Assembly: GCF_009812055.1 (NCBI RefSeq)
Contig: NZ_WQNH01000030.1
Span: forward strand, 1 to 59,457
Source of the DNA: Chelativorans xinjiangensis
GTDB lineage: Bacteria > Pseudomonadota > Alphaproteobacteria > Rhizobiales > Rhizobiaceae
Direction: 5' to 3'
DNA length: 59,457 nt
Of this stretch, positions 17,941 to 26,464 are shown piece by piece. A model generated the notes under the pieces. It did not search any database. It was not told the origin of the DNA and saw only the letters and a program-made list of their open reading frames with translations. The position numbers were made by a program, and so were the translations under genes. Numbering within the stretch: position 1 is the stretch's first letter; each line of letters begins with the position of its first letter.

Positions 17941-19847
17941 CCGCTGGCGCCCGCCGGTCGCCTCGGCCGGTGCGGCGTCTTCTCCCAATGGTGCGGGCGG
18001 CGGTAGAGTTGCCAGAGCGCGCGCCAGGCGGCGAGCGATAGAAGCGTCCAATAGGCGGGCGTCCGCAGCACGTGTTTCCAAAGATCGTGGCGCTCGGAAG
18101 CAGGAAGCGTCCACCAGCCGAGCGCCAGAAAGGCGCCGTAGCCGAACACCACGTTGAAAAGGTCGAGCAGGAGGATCGCGCCATAGTGACTGGGTATCTC
18201 GCCATGGACGGCGAAGTACGCCGACAGCCCCAGGATCGTCAGAAGGAAGACGGAGTTGCCCAGCGCCGAGAGCAGCATGCCCGGAAACAGGACTTGCGTC
18301 ACCGCGAAGGAATGCGGCCCCAGATCCCGCGCCATCTCCCGGACGTCGCGCATATGCACCAGCCATGTCTGCGCCCAGCCTTTGAGCCAGCGTGTTCGCT
18401 GCGGTAGCCAGACGCGGAAGCCGGTGGGCGCATCCTCGTAGGTGGGGAAGGTGATGGTGTCCGTCTCATAGCCGAGCCGCCGCAGGCGCAGGCCGAGATC
18501 TGCGTCTTCGGTGACGTTGCACGGGTCCCATCCGCCGACGCGCTCCAGGATCGCGCGGCGGAAATGGTTCGAGGTGCCGCCCAGCGGCAGCACCAGGCCA
18601 TGGCGCGCGAGCCACGGCAGCATGCCGTGAAACAGCGCCGAATATTCGAAGGCGAACATCGCCGAGATCCAGCTTTCGCGGCGGTTCGAGATGACAAGCG
18701 GCGCCTGCAGGCACGCCAGCTCCTCGCCGCTCTCGCGGAAGCGCTGCCAGGCTTCGACGAGTTGAAAAGGGTGCGGCCGGTCCTCCGCATCGTAGAGGAC
18801 GAGAAGCTCGCCCGTGGTCATCGGCAGGGCGTAGGACAGTGCTTTCGGCTTCGTGCGCGGGCCCTCAGGCGGCACTTCGACCACCTCGATATAGGAGCGC
18901 AGCTCCTGCGCGCGGAGGGCCTCCAGCGTCTCGCGGTCGTCACTCTCGCAGACGAGCTTGATCTCCAGCTTGCTGCGTGGCCAGACGAGGCGCCCCAGCG
19001 CCAGCAGAAGATCCGGAACGATCTCCGCTTCCTTGTAGAGTGCCACGAGAACCGTATAGACCGGCATCTCCTCCGTCCTGACGGCCTTGAGGACGGTTTG
19101 GGGCGGCGCGTAACGCATGCTGCTGGCGACCGCCAACCGCAGGGCGACACAGGACAGGAAGGAAAGCGACAGCACGACATGCAGCACCAGCAGCAACTGC
19201 CTAGGCCATAGAAGCAAGCTCGCCGCCAAGGCCACCGCAAGCGCGCCGAGCGCGGCACCCTGCCACGCATTGACGACGAAACGCGCGGAAAAATTCGGTA
19301 GCGTCTCGAAGAGACCGTGCACGGCAATCCGCGTCAGGCTCTCCTTCGCCCGGCCCATGACGGCCTGCCTCAGGGCGGAGGGAGGCACGATGCGCATCGC
19401 CTGCGCGATGCGCGGATAGCGCGCCAGATAATGCAGCATGGCCGCGATATCGAGACCGTCCGGAGCGACCAACAGGATTGGCCGGCCGGCGGCGTCCATG
19501 ACGGCGGCGGTGCGCACGCCGCCGACGCGGCGCAGGGCGCTCAGACAATGACGCTGTCGCATGAGCAGGCTTTCGGGCCGGACACGGGCAACGAAGCCGA
19601 GCCCGAGATGCCGCGCCAGAGCGCGAAACAGCTTGGCCTCGCTCACCAGTCCGGAAGCCATGAGCTCCGCCTGAAACGGAACGCCAGCCAGGCTGGCGCG
19701 ACCCTCGACGCTGCGAAGTTCGTTATAGGGAAGGCCCAGCTTCTCGAGGATCGGCCACCACTCGGCCAGCCCCGAAGGCCCCTTGGCACCGCCTTGCAGT
19801 GCCGGCGCTCCCTGGCCGGCCGTCTCAACGCTATTCGGTACAAACAT
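17862..19847 (-). CDS. Cellulose-synthase-like family 2 glycosyltransferase with GspE-N-like N-terminus
   Basis: This 661-residue inner-membrane processive-type glycosyltransferase has the catalytic aspartates in DAED (353-356) and TEDAD (447-451) and the QRTRW motif at 483-487, as in cellulose and hyaluronan synthases. Residues about 35-165 resemble the GspE/MshEN N-terminal domain, a c-di-GMP-binding fold in some relatives (e.g. [23 protein letters not shown]). Two membrane segments lie at about 195-240 and more at 515-620. It may build an exopolysaccharide, but no partner genes adjoin. Its 3' end overlaps the convergent ppk2 gene by 79 nt. Confidence 0.85.
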   Translation of the reverse strand: MFVPNSVETAGQGAPALQGGAKGPSGLAEWWPILEKLGLPYNELRSVEGRASLAGVPFQAELMASGLVSEAKLFRALARHLGLGFVARVRPESLLMRQRHCLSALRRVGGVRTAAVMDAAGRPILLVAPDGLDIAAMLHYLARYPRIAQAMRIVPPSALRQAVMGRAKESLTRIAVHGLFETLPNFSARFVVNAWQGAALGALAVALAASLLLWPRQLLLVLHVVLSLSFLSCVALRLAVASSMRYAPPQTVLKAVRTEEMPVYTVLVALYKEAEIVPDLLLALGRLVWPRSKLEIKLVCESDDRETLEALRAQELRSYIEVVEVPPEGPRTKPKALSYALPMTTGELLVLYDAEDRPHPFQLVEAWQRFRESGEELACLQAPLVISNRRESWISAMFAFEYSALFHGMLPWLARHGLVLPLGGTSNHFRRAILERVGGWDPCNVTEDADLGLRLRRLGYETDTITFPTYEDAPTGFRVWLPQRTRWLKGWAQTWLVHMRDVREMARDLGPHSFAVTQVLFPGMLLSALGNSVFLLTILGLSAYFAVHGEIPSHYGAILLLDLFNVVFGYGAFLALGWWTLPASERHDLWKHVLRTPAYWTLLSLAAWRALWQLYRRPHHWEKTPHRPRRPAGASGQRRKAGPAPTTFLSSSPIASTLRPG

Positions 19848-20241
19848 GCATCACCAACGACATGCGCGCAAAAGCGCGGGAACTCGAACCGAGCCTCAGC
19901 AGGCAGAGCGTCGCTGGCTTCGATTTCGCTGGAAAAGGAACCGCAAACTGAGATGCAGCGTGGACGTGCTGGATTTAGCGGACAGCACTTCCCTTCCGGC
20001 AGTGATGCGGCAGCACCATCGCCGGCCCCTTGAAGGTACCGTTTGCATTTTCGCCCCCGATTTCAGAGTAGAGCCAAATAAGCTCCAACTGATGTCCCAA
20101 TTTTACACTGTTTCATTTCGACGCAGCCGTCAATACCGCGCATATGAGGGCATATGCAGGCGATGGTTGCAGCGGCGGGCGCGTTCCTCTGGTCGGCCGT
20201 TTGGGCTATAGCTTGCGCAAATCGGATGGAGGATCGATATC
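19848..20241. other. 394-nt intergenic region, divergent promoters likely
   Basis: No gene is supported here. The sequence is less GC-rich than the rest (for instance CCCAATTTTACACTGTTTC). An inverted repeat GCATATG-AGGG-CATATGC lies at 20140-20157, about 85 nt before the solute-binding protein gene. Small plus-strand frames in the region lack ribosome sites and family similarity. Confidence 0.45.
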
Positions 20242-21081
20242 TTGCGCATGCTTGCCGTCGCGTTTCTGGCCGTCGTCATGGTGCTGGGCAGCGCGCTGCC
20301 CGGCGGCACGGAGACGCGGATTCCTCAGATATGGGATGCCAAGCAACGCCTGCCGAAGCCGGAGGTCTTGCCCCTTCAGCGCATGCGCTTCCTGACGACG
20401 ACGGATTTCTTCCCCTTCAACTTTCTCGATTCCGACGGCCGCCTTGCCGGCTTCCACGTCGATCTGGCGCGCGCCGTCTGCGAAGCGCTTGCGTTGGAGG
20501 ATCGCTGCCAGATCCAGGCCCTGCCCTTCGACGAACTGGAAGAGGCGCTGCACGACGGCCAGGGCGAGGCGCTGATCGCCGGCCTGGCGATCACGCGGGA
20601 GGCGCGCGAGAAATTCCTCTTCTCGCGCTCCTACCTGCAGTTCCCCGCCCGCTTCGTCACAGACAAGGATGCCGTCCTTGCGGAGCCCGTTCATGAAAAG
20701 ATCGCCGGCAAACGCGTCGGCGTCCTGGCCGGCACGGCGCACGAACAGATGCTGCGCGATCTGTTCGCCGAGGCGCGGGTGGTCACCTATTCGCGCCGGG
20801 AATGGCTCCTCGGCGACCTGAAGGAGGGCAAGCTCGACGCGGCTTTCGGCGACGGCATGCGGCTCGGCTTCTGGCTTGCCGGCACGGAAGCGGAAAGCTG
20901 CTGCGTCTTTACGGGCGGGCCCTACCTGGCGCCGGAATATCTCGGCCACGGGCTGGCGATCGCGGTGCGCCGCGATCAACCGGCGCTGGCCACGGCACTC
21001 GACTACGCATTGCAGGAGATCGAAGAGCGCGGCACATTCGCCGAACTCTACCTGCGCTACTTCCCCGTGGGTTTCTATTGA
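20242..21081 (+). CDS. ABC transporter substrate-binding protein (family 3)
   Basis: This 279-residue exported protein has a signal peptide (MRMLAVAFLAVVMVLGSALPG) and the SBP_bac_3 fold of polar amino-acid binding proteins. Visible blocks are FPFNFLDSDGRLAGFHVDLARAV, a GLAITREAREKFLFSRSY block, and GKRVGVLAGTAHEQML. TTG 20242 follows GGAGG by nine nt; the ATG at 20248 is the alternative. No permease or ATPase gene lies nearby, so it is an orphan binding protein or an accessory sensor. It overlaps the end of the convergent desaturase gene by 7 nt. Confidence 0.87.
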   Translation: MRMLAVAFLAVVMVLGSALPGGTETRIPQIWDAKQRLPKPEVLPLQRMRFLTTTDFFPFNFLDSDGRLAGFHVDLARAVCEALALEDRCQIQALPFDELEEALHDGQGEALIAGLAITREAREKFLFSRSYLQFPARFVTDKDAVLAEPVHEKIAGKRVGVLAGTAHEQMLRDLFAEARVVTYSRREWLLGDLKEGKLDAAFGDGMRLGFWLAGTEAESCCVFTGGPYLAPEYLGHGLAIAVRRDQPALATALDYALQEIEERGTFAELYLRYFPVGFY

Positions 21082-21899
21082 TCACGCCGGTTGGAAAGGA
21101 AGGGCAGCACGAGCGCCCATAGCAACTTTGCCGTGCCGGCGCCGCGATACTCTCTGAGCCCGATCTCCATGTCCCGGTGGCCGAGCCGCGGCTGGTCCAC
21201 ATAAGTGCGGAACAGCCGGTCCCAGAACGGAAAGTTGAAGCCGTAGTTCGAGTCCGTCTCTCGGCGGATGCTCGAATGGTGCACGCGGTGCATGTCCGGC
21301 GTGACGAGAATAAGCCGCAAGAGGCGGTCGACGGGCCGCGGAATGTCGATGTTGGAGTGGTTGAACATCGACGTGCCGTTGAGCACGATCTCGAAGACGA
21401 GCACCGCCAGCACCGGCGCGCCCAGCGCCGCCACCACCGCCGCCTTCCACAACATGGAGATCAGGATCTCGAATGGATGGAAGCGCAGCCCCGTGGTCAC
21501 GTCGAAGCCGTTGTCGGCATGGTGCATGCGGTGAATGCGCCATAGAAGCGGGATCTTGTGGCTTGCCACATGCTCCAGCCAGACGGCGAAATCGAGAAGC
21601 GCGAAGGAAAGCACGCCGGCAAGCATCGCGTTCAGGCCGAGATAGCGGAAAAGCCCCCACCCCTTGGCCTCGGCCCACAGCGCCGTGCCCACGGCGGCGG
21701 CCGGGAAAACGACGCGCATGACCGCAGAGGAAATGAGAAGCAGCGACAGGTTGGTCACCCAACGCCGCGTCTTCCATGCGCCGACCATCTCATTACGCTC
21801 CAGCCGCGGCGACCACAGCTCGTAGGCTGCCATGGCCACGAAGATGGCGGCAAAGGCGAAGAGCCGGATAGCGGCCTCGGAAAGCACCGGATTTTCCAT
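21075..21899 (-). CDS. Sterol desaturase / fatty acid hydroxylase family protein
   Basis: This 274-residue membrane protein is a di-iron oxygenase-type enzyme. The histidine clusters are in order HVASH, HRMHH, HPFE and HRVHH, followed by NYGFNFPFWDRLFRTY, which is typical of the family. Four or so hydrophobic segments surround the clusters. The family hydroxylates or desaturates lipid chains or sterol-like molecules (e.g. carotenoid, hopanoid or ornithine-lipid modification). The substrate is unknown. It lies 58 nt downstream of the TerB-like gene on the same strand. Confidence 0.88.
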   Translation of the reverse strand: MENPVLSEAAIRLFAFAAIFVAMAAYELWSPRLERNEMVGAWKTRRWVTNLSLLLISSAVMRVVFPAAAVGTALWAEAKGWGLFRYLGLNAMLAGVLSFALLDFAVWLEHVASHKIPLLWRIHRMHHADNGFDVTTGLRFHPFEILISMLWKAAVVAALGAPVLAVLVFEIVLNGTSMFNHSNIDIPRPVDRLLRLILVTPDMHRVHHSSIRRETDSNYGFNFPFWDRLFRTYVDQPRLGHRDMEIGLREYRGAGTAKLLWALVLPFLSNRRDQ

Positions 21900-21957
21900 G
21901 CGCTCATATTCCGCACCTGCGGCCCGATGGCCAGTCACATGCGCTTGAGCAGGCCTG

Positions 21958-22374
21958 TCAGACGAGGGGCCGGTGGCGGGCGCGCGCGGCGCGTTCGATC
22001 GCCGCGGCCACCAGCGGTTCGATGTGAAGGCGGCCGCGCACGATCTGTAGCATGCGCTTTTCCTCCGGCTCCACGTGCACGTCGGCCGCGGCCACTTCCA
22101 CGGCCAGTGCGTAGGCCGTGTCGTGCAGCCTGGTCGGCACGACGTCGCGCACGGCGGTGAGAATCCGCTCCAGCCCGTTGTCCTCCTGCAGGATCTGCTG
22201 GCACTGGCGGGCGACCTCGATGATGCGGTTCTCGTCGAAGCCCTTGAAGACGGGCAACCGATGGATGACGCTGCCGATGCTGCCAAGCTCGGCATCGGTC
22301 ATGTCGCGATCGGCCGCCGACATGACGACCATCAGATAGATCAGCGCTTCATGGGCTGACGGCTGCAGGCTCAT
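21958..22374 (-). CDS. TerB-family (tellurite resistance-like) protein
   Basis: This 138-residue soluble helical protein matches the TerB/DjlA-like family: MVVMSAADRDMTDAELGSIGS at the N-terminus and VAAADVHVEPEEKRMLQIV in the second half, each with the acidic metal-binding D/ExxxxxxE pattern. TerB proteins are linked to tellurite and membrane stress, but the biochemical role is poorly defined. The ATG at 22374 has AAGGAAAGGG upstream. It is probably co-transcribed with the desaturase-family gene. Confidence 0.85.
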   Translation of the reverse strand: MSLQPSAHEALIYLMVVMSAADRDMTDAELGSIGSVIHRLPVFKGFDENRIIEVARQCQQILQEDNGLERILTAVRDVVPTRLHDTAYALAVEVAAADVHVEPEEKRMLQIVRGRLHIEPLVAAAIERAARARHRPLV

Positions 22375-22452
22375 TCGGCGTCCCTTTCCTTCTCCAAGGT
22401 TCCGAGCCTATGCAGCGTCGCCCGCCATCGCAACGAAAAATCGGTGTCGCGA

Positions 22453-22481
22453 TTGACGCACCGCGAGGCCAGCCTTAGACC
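22453..22481 (+). promoter_or_regulatory. Candidate lysK promoter
   Basis: TTGACG at 22453-22458 and TAGACC at 22476-22481 are separated by 17 nt, 35 nt before the lysK start. The -35 is close to consensus and the -10 is moderate. Confidence 0.45.
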
Positions 22482-22516
22482 AGCGGCGGATATAGCCCTA
22501 CCACTGGACAACAAAG

Positions 22517-24178
22517 ATGACGACCATCACGCGAAACGCGCTCGAACTCACGCCTGAGGTGCGCGAGGCCGCGGCCGAGAGCAAGGCCTGGCCCTTCGAG
22601 GAGGCGCGGCGGATCGTCAAACGCTACGAGGGACGCGACTTCCCCGAAACCGTGCTGTTCGAGACCGGCTACGGGCCGTCAGGCCTGCCGCATATCGGCA
22701 CCTTCGGCGAGGTGGCGCGCACCTCCATGGTGCGCCACGCCTTTCGCGTCCTCACCGAGGACCGGGTGAAGACCAAGATCCTGTGCTTCTCAGACGACAT
22801 GGACGGCCTGCGCAAGGTGCCGGACAACGTGCCCAACCGGGAAATGCTGCGTGCTCACCTCGGCAAGCCGCTGACGCGCGTGCCCGACCCGTTCTCCAAC
22901 GAGTATCCCTCCTTCGGCGCCGCCAACAATGCGCGGCTGAGGGCCTTTCTCGACCAGTTCGGCTTCGACTACGAATTCGCCTCCTCCACCGACTACTACA
23001 CCTCCGGCCGTTTCGACGCGACGCTTCTCAAGCTCCTGGAACGCTACGACGAGGTGATGGCCATCATGCTGCCATCGCTGCGTGAGGAGCGGGCGCAGAC
23101 CTATTCGCCTTTCCTGCCCATCCACCCTGGGACCGGCGTGGTGATGCAGGTGCCCATCGAGGAACGCAAGCTCGATGCCGGCACCATCGTCTGGCGCGAT
23201 CCCGAGACGGGCGAGCGCTTCGAGACCCCGGTGACCGGCGGTGAAGCCAAGCTGCAATGGAAGCCGGACTGGGCGATGCGCTGGGCCGCGCTTGGCGTCG
23301 ACTACGAGATGTCGGGCAAGGACCTGATCGACAGCGTCAAGCTGGCCGCGCGCATCTGCAGCGCGCTCGACGCGCCCCCGCCCGAGGGTTTCAACTACGA
23401 GCTTTTCCTGGACGAGAAGGGCCAGAAGATCTCGAAGTCCAAGGGCAACGGCCTGACCATCGACGAGTGGCTCGCCTACGCGCCGACGGAGAGCCTGTCG
23501 CTCTACATGTTCCAGAAGCCGAAGACGGCGAAGAAGCTCTATTTCGACGTCATCCCGAAGGCGGTGGAAGAATACTATTCGTTCCTCTCCGCCTACCGGT
23601 CGCAGGACTGGCGGAACCGGCTCGGCAATCCCGTCTGGCACATTCACGACGGCAACCCGCCGGATATCGACCTGCCGGTGCCCTTCGCGCTGCTGCTCAA
23701 TCTCGTCAGCGCTTCGAACGCGCACGAGAAGGAGGTGCTCTGGGGCTTCATCTCGCGCTATGCGCCGGGTGTGACCGCCGACACGCACCCCGCGCTCGAC
23801 CGGCTGACGGACTATGCCATCCGCTACTTCGACGACTTCGTGAAGCCGGCAAAGAAGTTTCGCGCGCCGGACGAGGTGGAGCGGCAAGCTCTCGCCGAGC
23901 TTGGCGAGAAGCTTTCCATCCTGCCGGCGGACGCCAGCGGCGAGGACATTCAGAACGCGGCGCTCGACGTGGCGCGCGGCATCGAGCGCTACCAGGACCA
24001 CACGCGGAAGAGCCCCACCGGCGGCCCCGGCGTCTCCGTCGCCTTCTTCCAGATGCTCTACCAGGTGCTTCTCGGCCAGGAGCGCGGCCCCCGCTTCGGC
24101 TCCTTCGCCGCACTCTACGGCATCGCGGAAACCCGCGCGCTGATCGACAAGGCGCTGACTGGCGAGCTGGCCGGCTGA
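22517..24178 (+). CDS. lysK: Class I lysine--tRNA ligase
   Basis: This 553-residue enzyme charges tRNA-Lys and belongs to the archaeal-type class I synthetases, which replace the class II enzyme in many alphaproteobacteria. The HIGH-type motif PHIG is at 58-61 and the KMSKS-type motif KISKS at 304-308. The intervening block [22 protein letters not shown] is characteristic. The C-terminal helical anticodon-binding part follows. It stands alone in orientation and is followed by a C-rich inverted-repeat element. Confidence 0.97.
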   Translation: MTTITRNALELTPEVREAAAESKAWPFEEARRIVKRYEGRDFPETVLFETGYGPSGLPHIGTFGEVARTSMVRHAFRVLTEDRVKTKILCFSDDMDGLRKVPDNVPNREMLRAHLGKPLTRVPDPFSNEYPSFGAANNARLRAFLDQFGFDYEFASSTDYYTSGRFDATLLKLLERYDEVMAIMLPSLREERAQTYSPFLPIHPGTGVVMQVPIEERKLDAGTIVWRDPETGERFETPVTGGEAKLQWKPDWAMRWAALGVDYEMSGKDLIDSVKLAARICSALDAPPPEGFNYELFLDEKGQKISKSKGNGLTIDEWLAYAPTESLSLYMFQKPKTAKKLYFDVIPKAVEEYYSFLSAYRSQDWRNRLGNPVWHIHDGNPPDIDLPVPFALLLNLVSASNAHEKEVLWGFISRYAPGVTADTHPALDRLTDYAIRYFDDFVKPAKKFRAPDEVERQALAELGEKLSILPADASGEDIQNAALDVARGIERYQDHTRKSPTGGPGVSVAFFQMLYQVLLGQERGPRFGSFAALYGIAETRALIDKALTGELAG

Positions 24179-24243
24179 TAGGGACAGCGGACCAGCGTTT
24201 GCTGCCAAGCGTCGAAACGAGGTGGAATGCTGGCTTCACCGGC

Positions 24244-24404
24244 CCCCCACCCCTAACCCCTCCCCTCAAGGGGGAGGGGGACGTCAGCGTCGCGCGATTG
24301 GCTCTAACCTTGATGCCAGGCACGAAAGCCTCCCTCCCCCTTGAGGGGAGGGATTGAGGGTGGGGGTTCGGCGAAGCCGAACTAAAGACTCCATGCGATA
24401 GCCC
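24244..24404. repeat. C-rich inverted-repeat element (family C)
   Basis: Arms of about 34 nt at 24244-24280 and 24330-24367 are near-perfect inverted copies (CCCCTCCCCTCAAGGGGGAGG with its complement). A further GTTCGGC/GCCGAAC hairpin lies at about 24366-24382, and ATGCGATAGCCCT follows at 24392. A degenerate relative occurs at about 51030-51080. It fills most of the 305-nt gap after lysK, which holds no gene. The dispersed motif CCTGAGCTTGTCGAA lies at 24439-24453. Confidence 0.8.
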
Positions 24405-24483
24405 TACGTTGAAGGGCCGACGCAAGCGCCAGCCCTCTCCTGAGCTTGTCGAACCACGATGGCGGGATGCCGTTCACCCGCCC

Positions 24484-25113
24484 TTACTGGCTAGCCCAGA
24501 CGATCCGGGCAACCCACTCCACATCGCGCCTCGGCAGCACGCGGTTGGGGTGATCGGGATTGAGCGACAGGAGCTCGATCTGGCGCGCCGTCTGGCGCTG
24601 CAGAACCTTGGCCATCACCTCGCCCTCGAGGGTCTTGACGACCACCCGATCGCCGTGGCGCACGCGGGCTGTCGGCTCGACCACGAGAACGTCGCCGTCG
24701 CGGTAGAGCGGCAGCATGGAATCGCCTTGCACCTCCAGCGCATAGGCACCCTCGCTCACCTTGCCGGGCAGGTCGACATGCTCCCAGCCCTCGCCGACGG
24801 GAAAGCCCGCGTCGGTGAAGAAACCGCCGGCGCCGGCCTGGGCGAAGCCGATCAGCGGCACGGTGGCGCGCGCCGGCGTGCCGTCGCCTTCAACCAGCGC
24901 CATGAACTCGTCGAGTGAAGCGCCGGTGGCGTCCATCACCTTGGCCAGCGATTCTGTCGAGGGCCAGCGCGGCCGGCCGTCGGCGGAATAGCGCTTGGAA
25001 CGGTTGAAGGCGGTGGAGTCGAGCCCTGCCTTGCGGGCAAGCCCGGATGCGGACAGCGCGTAACGCGCTGCAAGCGCGTCAATGGCCGACCACACCTTTT
25101 CGTGCGAAAGCAC
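24484..25113 (-). CDS. XRE-type helix-turn-helix repressor with S24 (LexA-like) peptidase domain
   Basis: This 209-residue phage-repressor-like regulator has an N-terminal HTH (ASGLARKAGLDSTAFNRSKRY) and a C-terminal S24 domain. The catalytic serine lies in QGDSMLPLYRDGDVLVVE and the lysine in GEVMAKVLQR. The usual Ala-Gly cleavage site may be FAQAGAGG. It is not LexA, which has a different N-terminal winged helix. The GTG start at 25113 follows GGGAGGAA, and the start overlaps a small palindrome GTGCGAAAGCAC (25102-25113). It ends the minus-strand block after the beta-oxidation genes. No prophage lies nearby, so it may respond to other stress. Confidence 0.85.
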   Translation of the reverse strand: MLSHEKVWSAIDALAARYALSASGLARKAGLDSTAFNRSKRYSADGRPRWPSTESLAKVMDATGASLDEFMALVEGDGTPARATVPLIGFAQAGAGGFFTDAGFPVGEGWEHVDLPGKVSEGAYALEVQGDSMLPLYRDGDVLVVEPTARVRHGDRVVVKTLEGEVMAKVLQRQTARQIELLSLNPDHPNRVLPRRDVEWVARIVWASQ

Positions 25114-25181
25114 GCTATATTCCTCCCGAGAAAGCCGAAACAGGAAAAAATACCTGCCTGGCCTTTCTAATCTCCCAGGGA

Positions 25182-25817
25182 CTACTTGTCCATAAACGGA
25201 GCCGCGGAAAATGCCGGCCGCCCGCTTGCCAACGCATGGTCCAGATACTCGATCCGGTCCTGCCCCCAGAAGACCTCGCCGCTCAGCACATAGGCAGGCA
25301 CGCCCACGGCATCGGCGGCGATGGCCTCTTCCGTGTTGCGGGCGCGGATGGCGGCCATCTCCGGCCTATCGGCCGCCGGCAGGATGGTCTCCGAATCGAA
25401 CCCTTCCGAGCGAAGATAGGCGGCGAGCACCCCGCGGTCGGAGATGTCCTCCTCATGCACCCACAGTGCGGCGAAAACCTGTGCCATGTAGCCCAGCGGA
25501 TCGTGGCCGGTCTCCACCAGGGCGATGATCGTGTGGTCCGCCAAAGCGGGGTCCACCGGCCAGTATCTCGGCTTCGGGTTGAGCGGCATGCCGCGGAAAT
25601 CGGCAACGCGCTGCAGCTCCAGGAAACGGTAGCGCTGGCGCACAGCCGGGCGCTTCGCCGGCGGCACGGCGCCCGAATTCTCGAAAAGGCCCATCAGGCT
25701 GACCGGCTTCACCCTGAGCGATACGTCATGCTTTTCTGCCACCGCGCACAGGGCCTTGTGCCCGAGATAGGAGAACGGCGACAGCGCCGTCATGTAATAG
25801 TCGATGGTCTTGGACAT
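25182..25817 (-). CDS. 2-hydroxychromene-2-carboxylate isomerase family (DsbA-like) protein
   Basis: This 211-residue thioredoxin-fold protein of the DsbA/HCCA isomerase family starts with DYYMTALSPFSYLGHKAL, where SPFSYLG is the usual glutathione-binding active-site region with serine in place of the CxxC. AVGVPAYVLSGEVFWGQDRIEYL near the end is the cis-Pro (GVPAYV) and helix typical of the family. The family isomerises aromatic or other ring-fission intermediates with glutathione. The position at the end of a beta-oxidation operon suggests handling of an acyl or aromatic metabolite. The ATG at 25817 has GGAGG. Confidence 0.88.
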   Translation of the reverse strand: MSKTIDYYMTALSPFSYLGHKALCAVAEKHDVSLRVKPVSLMGLFENSGAVPPAKRPAVRQRYRFLELQRVADFRGMPLNPKPRYWPVDPALADHTIIALVETGHDPLGYMAQVFAALWVHEEDISDRGVLAAYLRSEGFDSETILPAADRPEMAAIRARNTEEAIAADAVGVPAYVLSGEVFWGQDRIEYLDHALASGRPAFSAAPFMDK

Positions 25818-25911
25818 GGAAGCCTCCGAAACCTGTCCTATTCGTGCGCTCACGCTTTGAACAGCGCCGACGGATCAACATCGCGTGAGGAATGCAGGAT
25901 ACGCGCGATCT

Positions 25912-26457
25912 TCAGCGACCGTTCTTCGCCAACGTCCTCAACCCCCGATGCGAGGCCATGAAGGTCCGCTCCGCCTCGCTGGGCGGGCGCGGCGGCGCGT
26001 CGTTGCCGATCGCGGCCATGACCTCGCCGGCCCCCACGAAACGGCGGCCCTTGAAGTCGTAGATGCCGCCGGTGGTGAGGATGATCGCCGCCGTGCGGCC
26101 GTCCTGCAAGAGGAAGCGGTGGCGGCCGATGATCTGCGTGTCCTCCCAGGTCTCGATGCTGGAGACGAGCTCGAAGCGCTGCCACAGGCGGATTTCGCGC
26201 ACATACGCCACCTGCAGCCCGCCCAGAAGCGGCCCCCAACCGCGTTCCCTCGCCGCCGCCACGAGGCCGCCGCGCAGGAAGATGTCGATGCGCCCCATAT
26301 CCGCCAGCATCATGTAGCGGGCGTTGTTGAGGTGGAAGTTCATGTCGAGATCGCTCGGCAGGCAGCGGAACGCCAGCCGGCTCTCCTCGCCCACCGTTAC
26401 GCGGCCGCGGCGCTTGTAGGTCGCCGCGACCTTCAGAAGCCGCATCCAGACATACAT
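25912..26457 (-). CDS. Acyl-CoA thioesterase-like HotDog protein
   Basis: This 181-residue HotDog-fold protein shows the 4-hydroxybenzoyl-CoA thioesterase-type block CLPSDLDMNFHLNNARYMMLADMGRID, with the catalytic-region Asp and the HLNN motif. A beta-sheet region (VREIRLWQRFELVSSIETWED) follows. The predicted role is to hydrolyse acyl-CoA and free CoA in the beta-oxidation operon. It starts 7 nt after the end of fadJ, indicating coupling. A role in tuning the CoA pool is inference. Confidence 0.85.
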   Translation of the reverse strand: MYVWMRLLKVAATYKRRGRVTVGEESRLAFRCLPSDLDMNFHLNNARYMMLADMGRIDIFLRGGLVAAARERGWGPLLGGLQVAYVREIRLWQRFELVSSIETWEDTQIIGRHRFLLQDGRTAAIILTTGGIYDFKGRRFVGAGEVMAAIGNDAPPRPPSEAERTFMASHRGLRTLAKNGR

Positions 26458-26464
26458 GAGCGGA

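Noticed and set aside
19783-20211. Small plus-strand gene in the 394-nt gap
   Set aside because: The frame has no ribosome site and starts antisense inside the glycosyltransferase gene.
24484-25113. Calling this gene LexA
   Set aside because: The C-terminal S24 domain fits, but the N-terminal helix-turn-helix is XRE-like. LexA has a different N-terminal fold, and the SOS box at 42040 is not near this gene.
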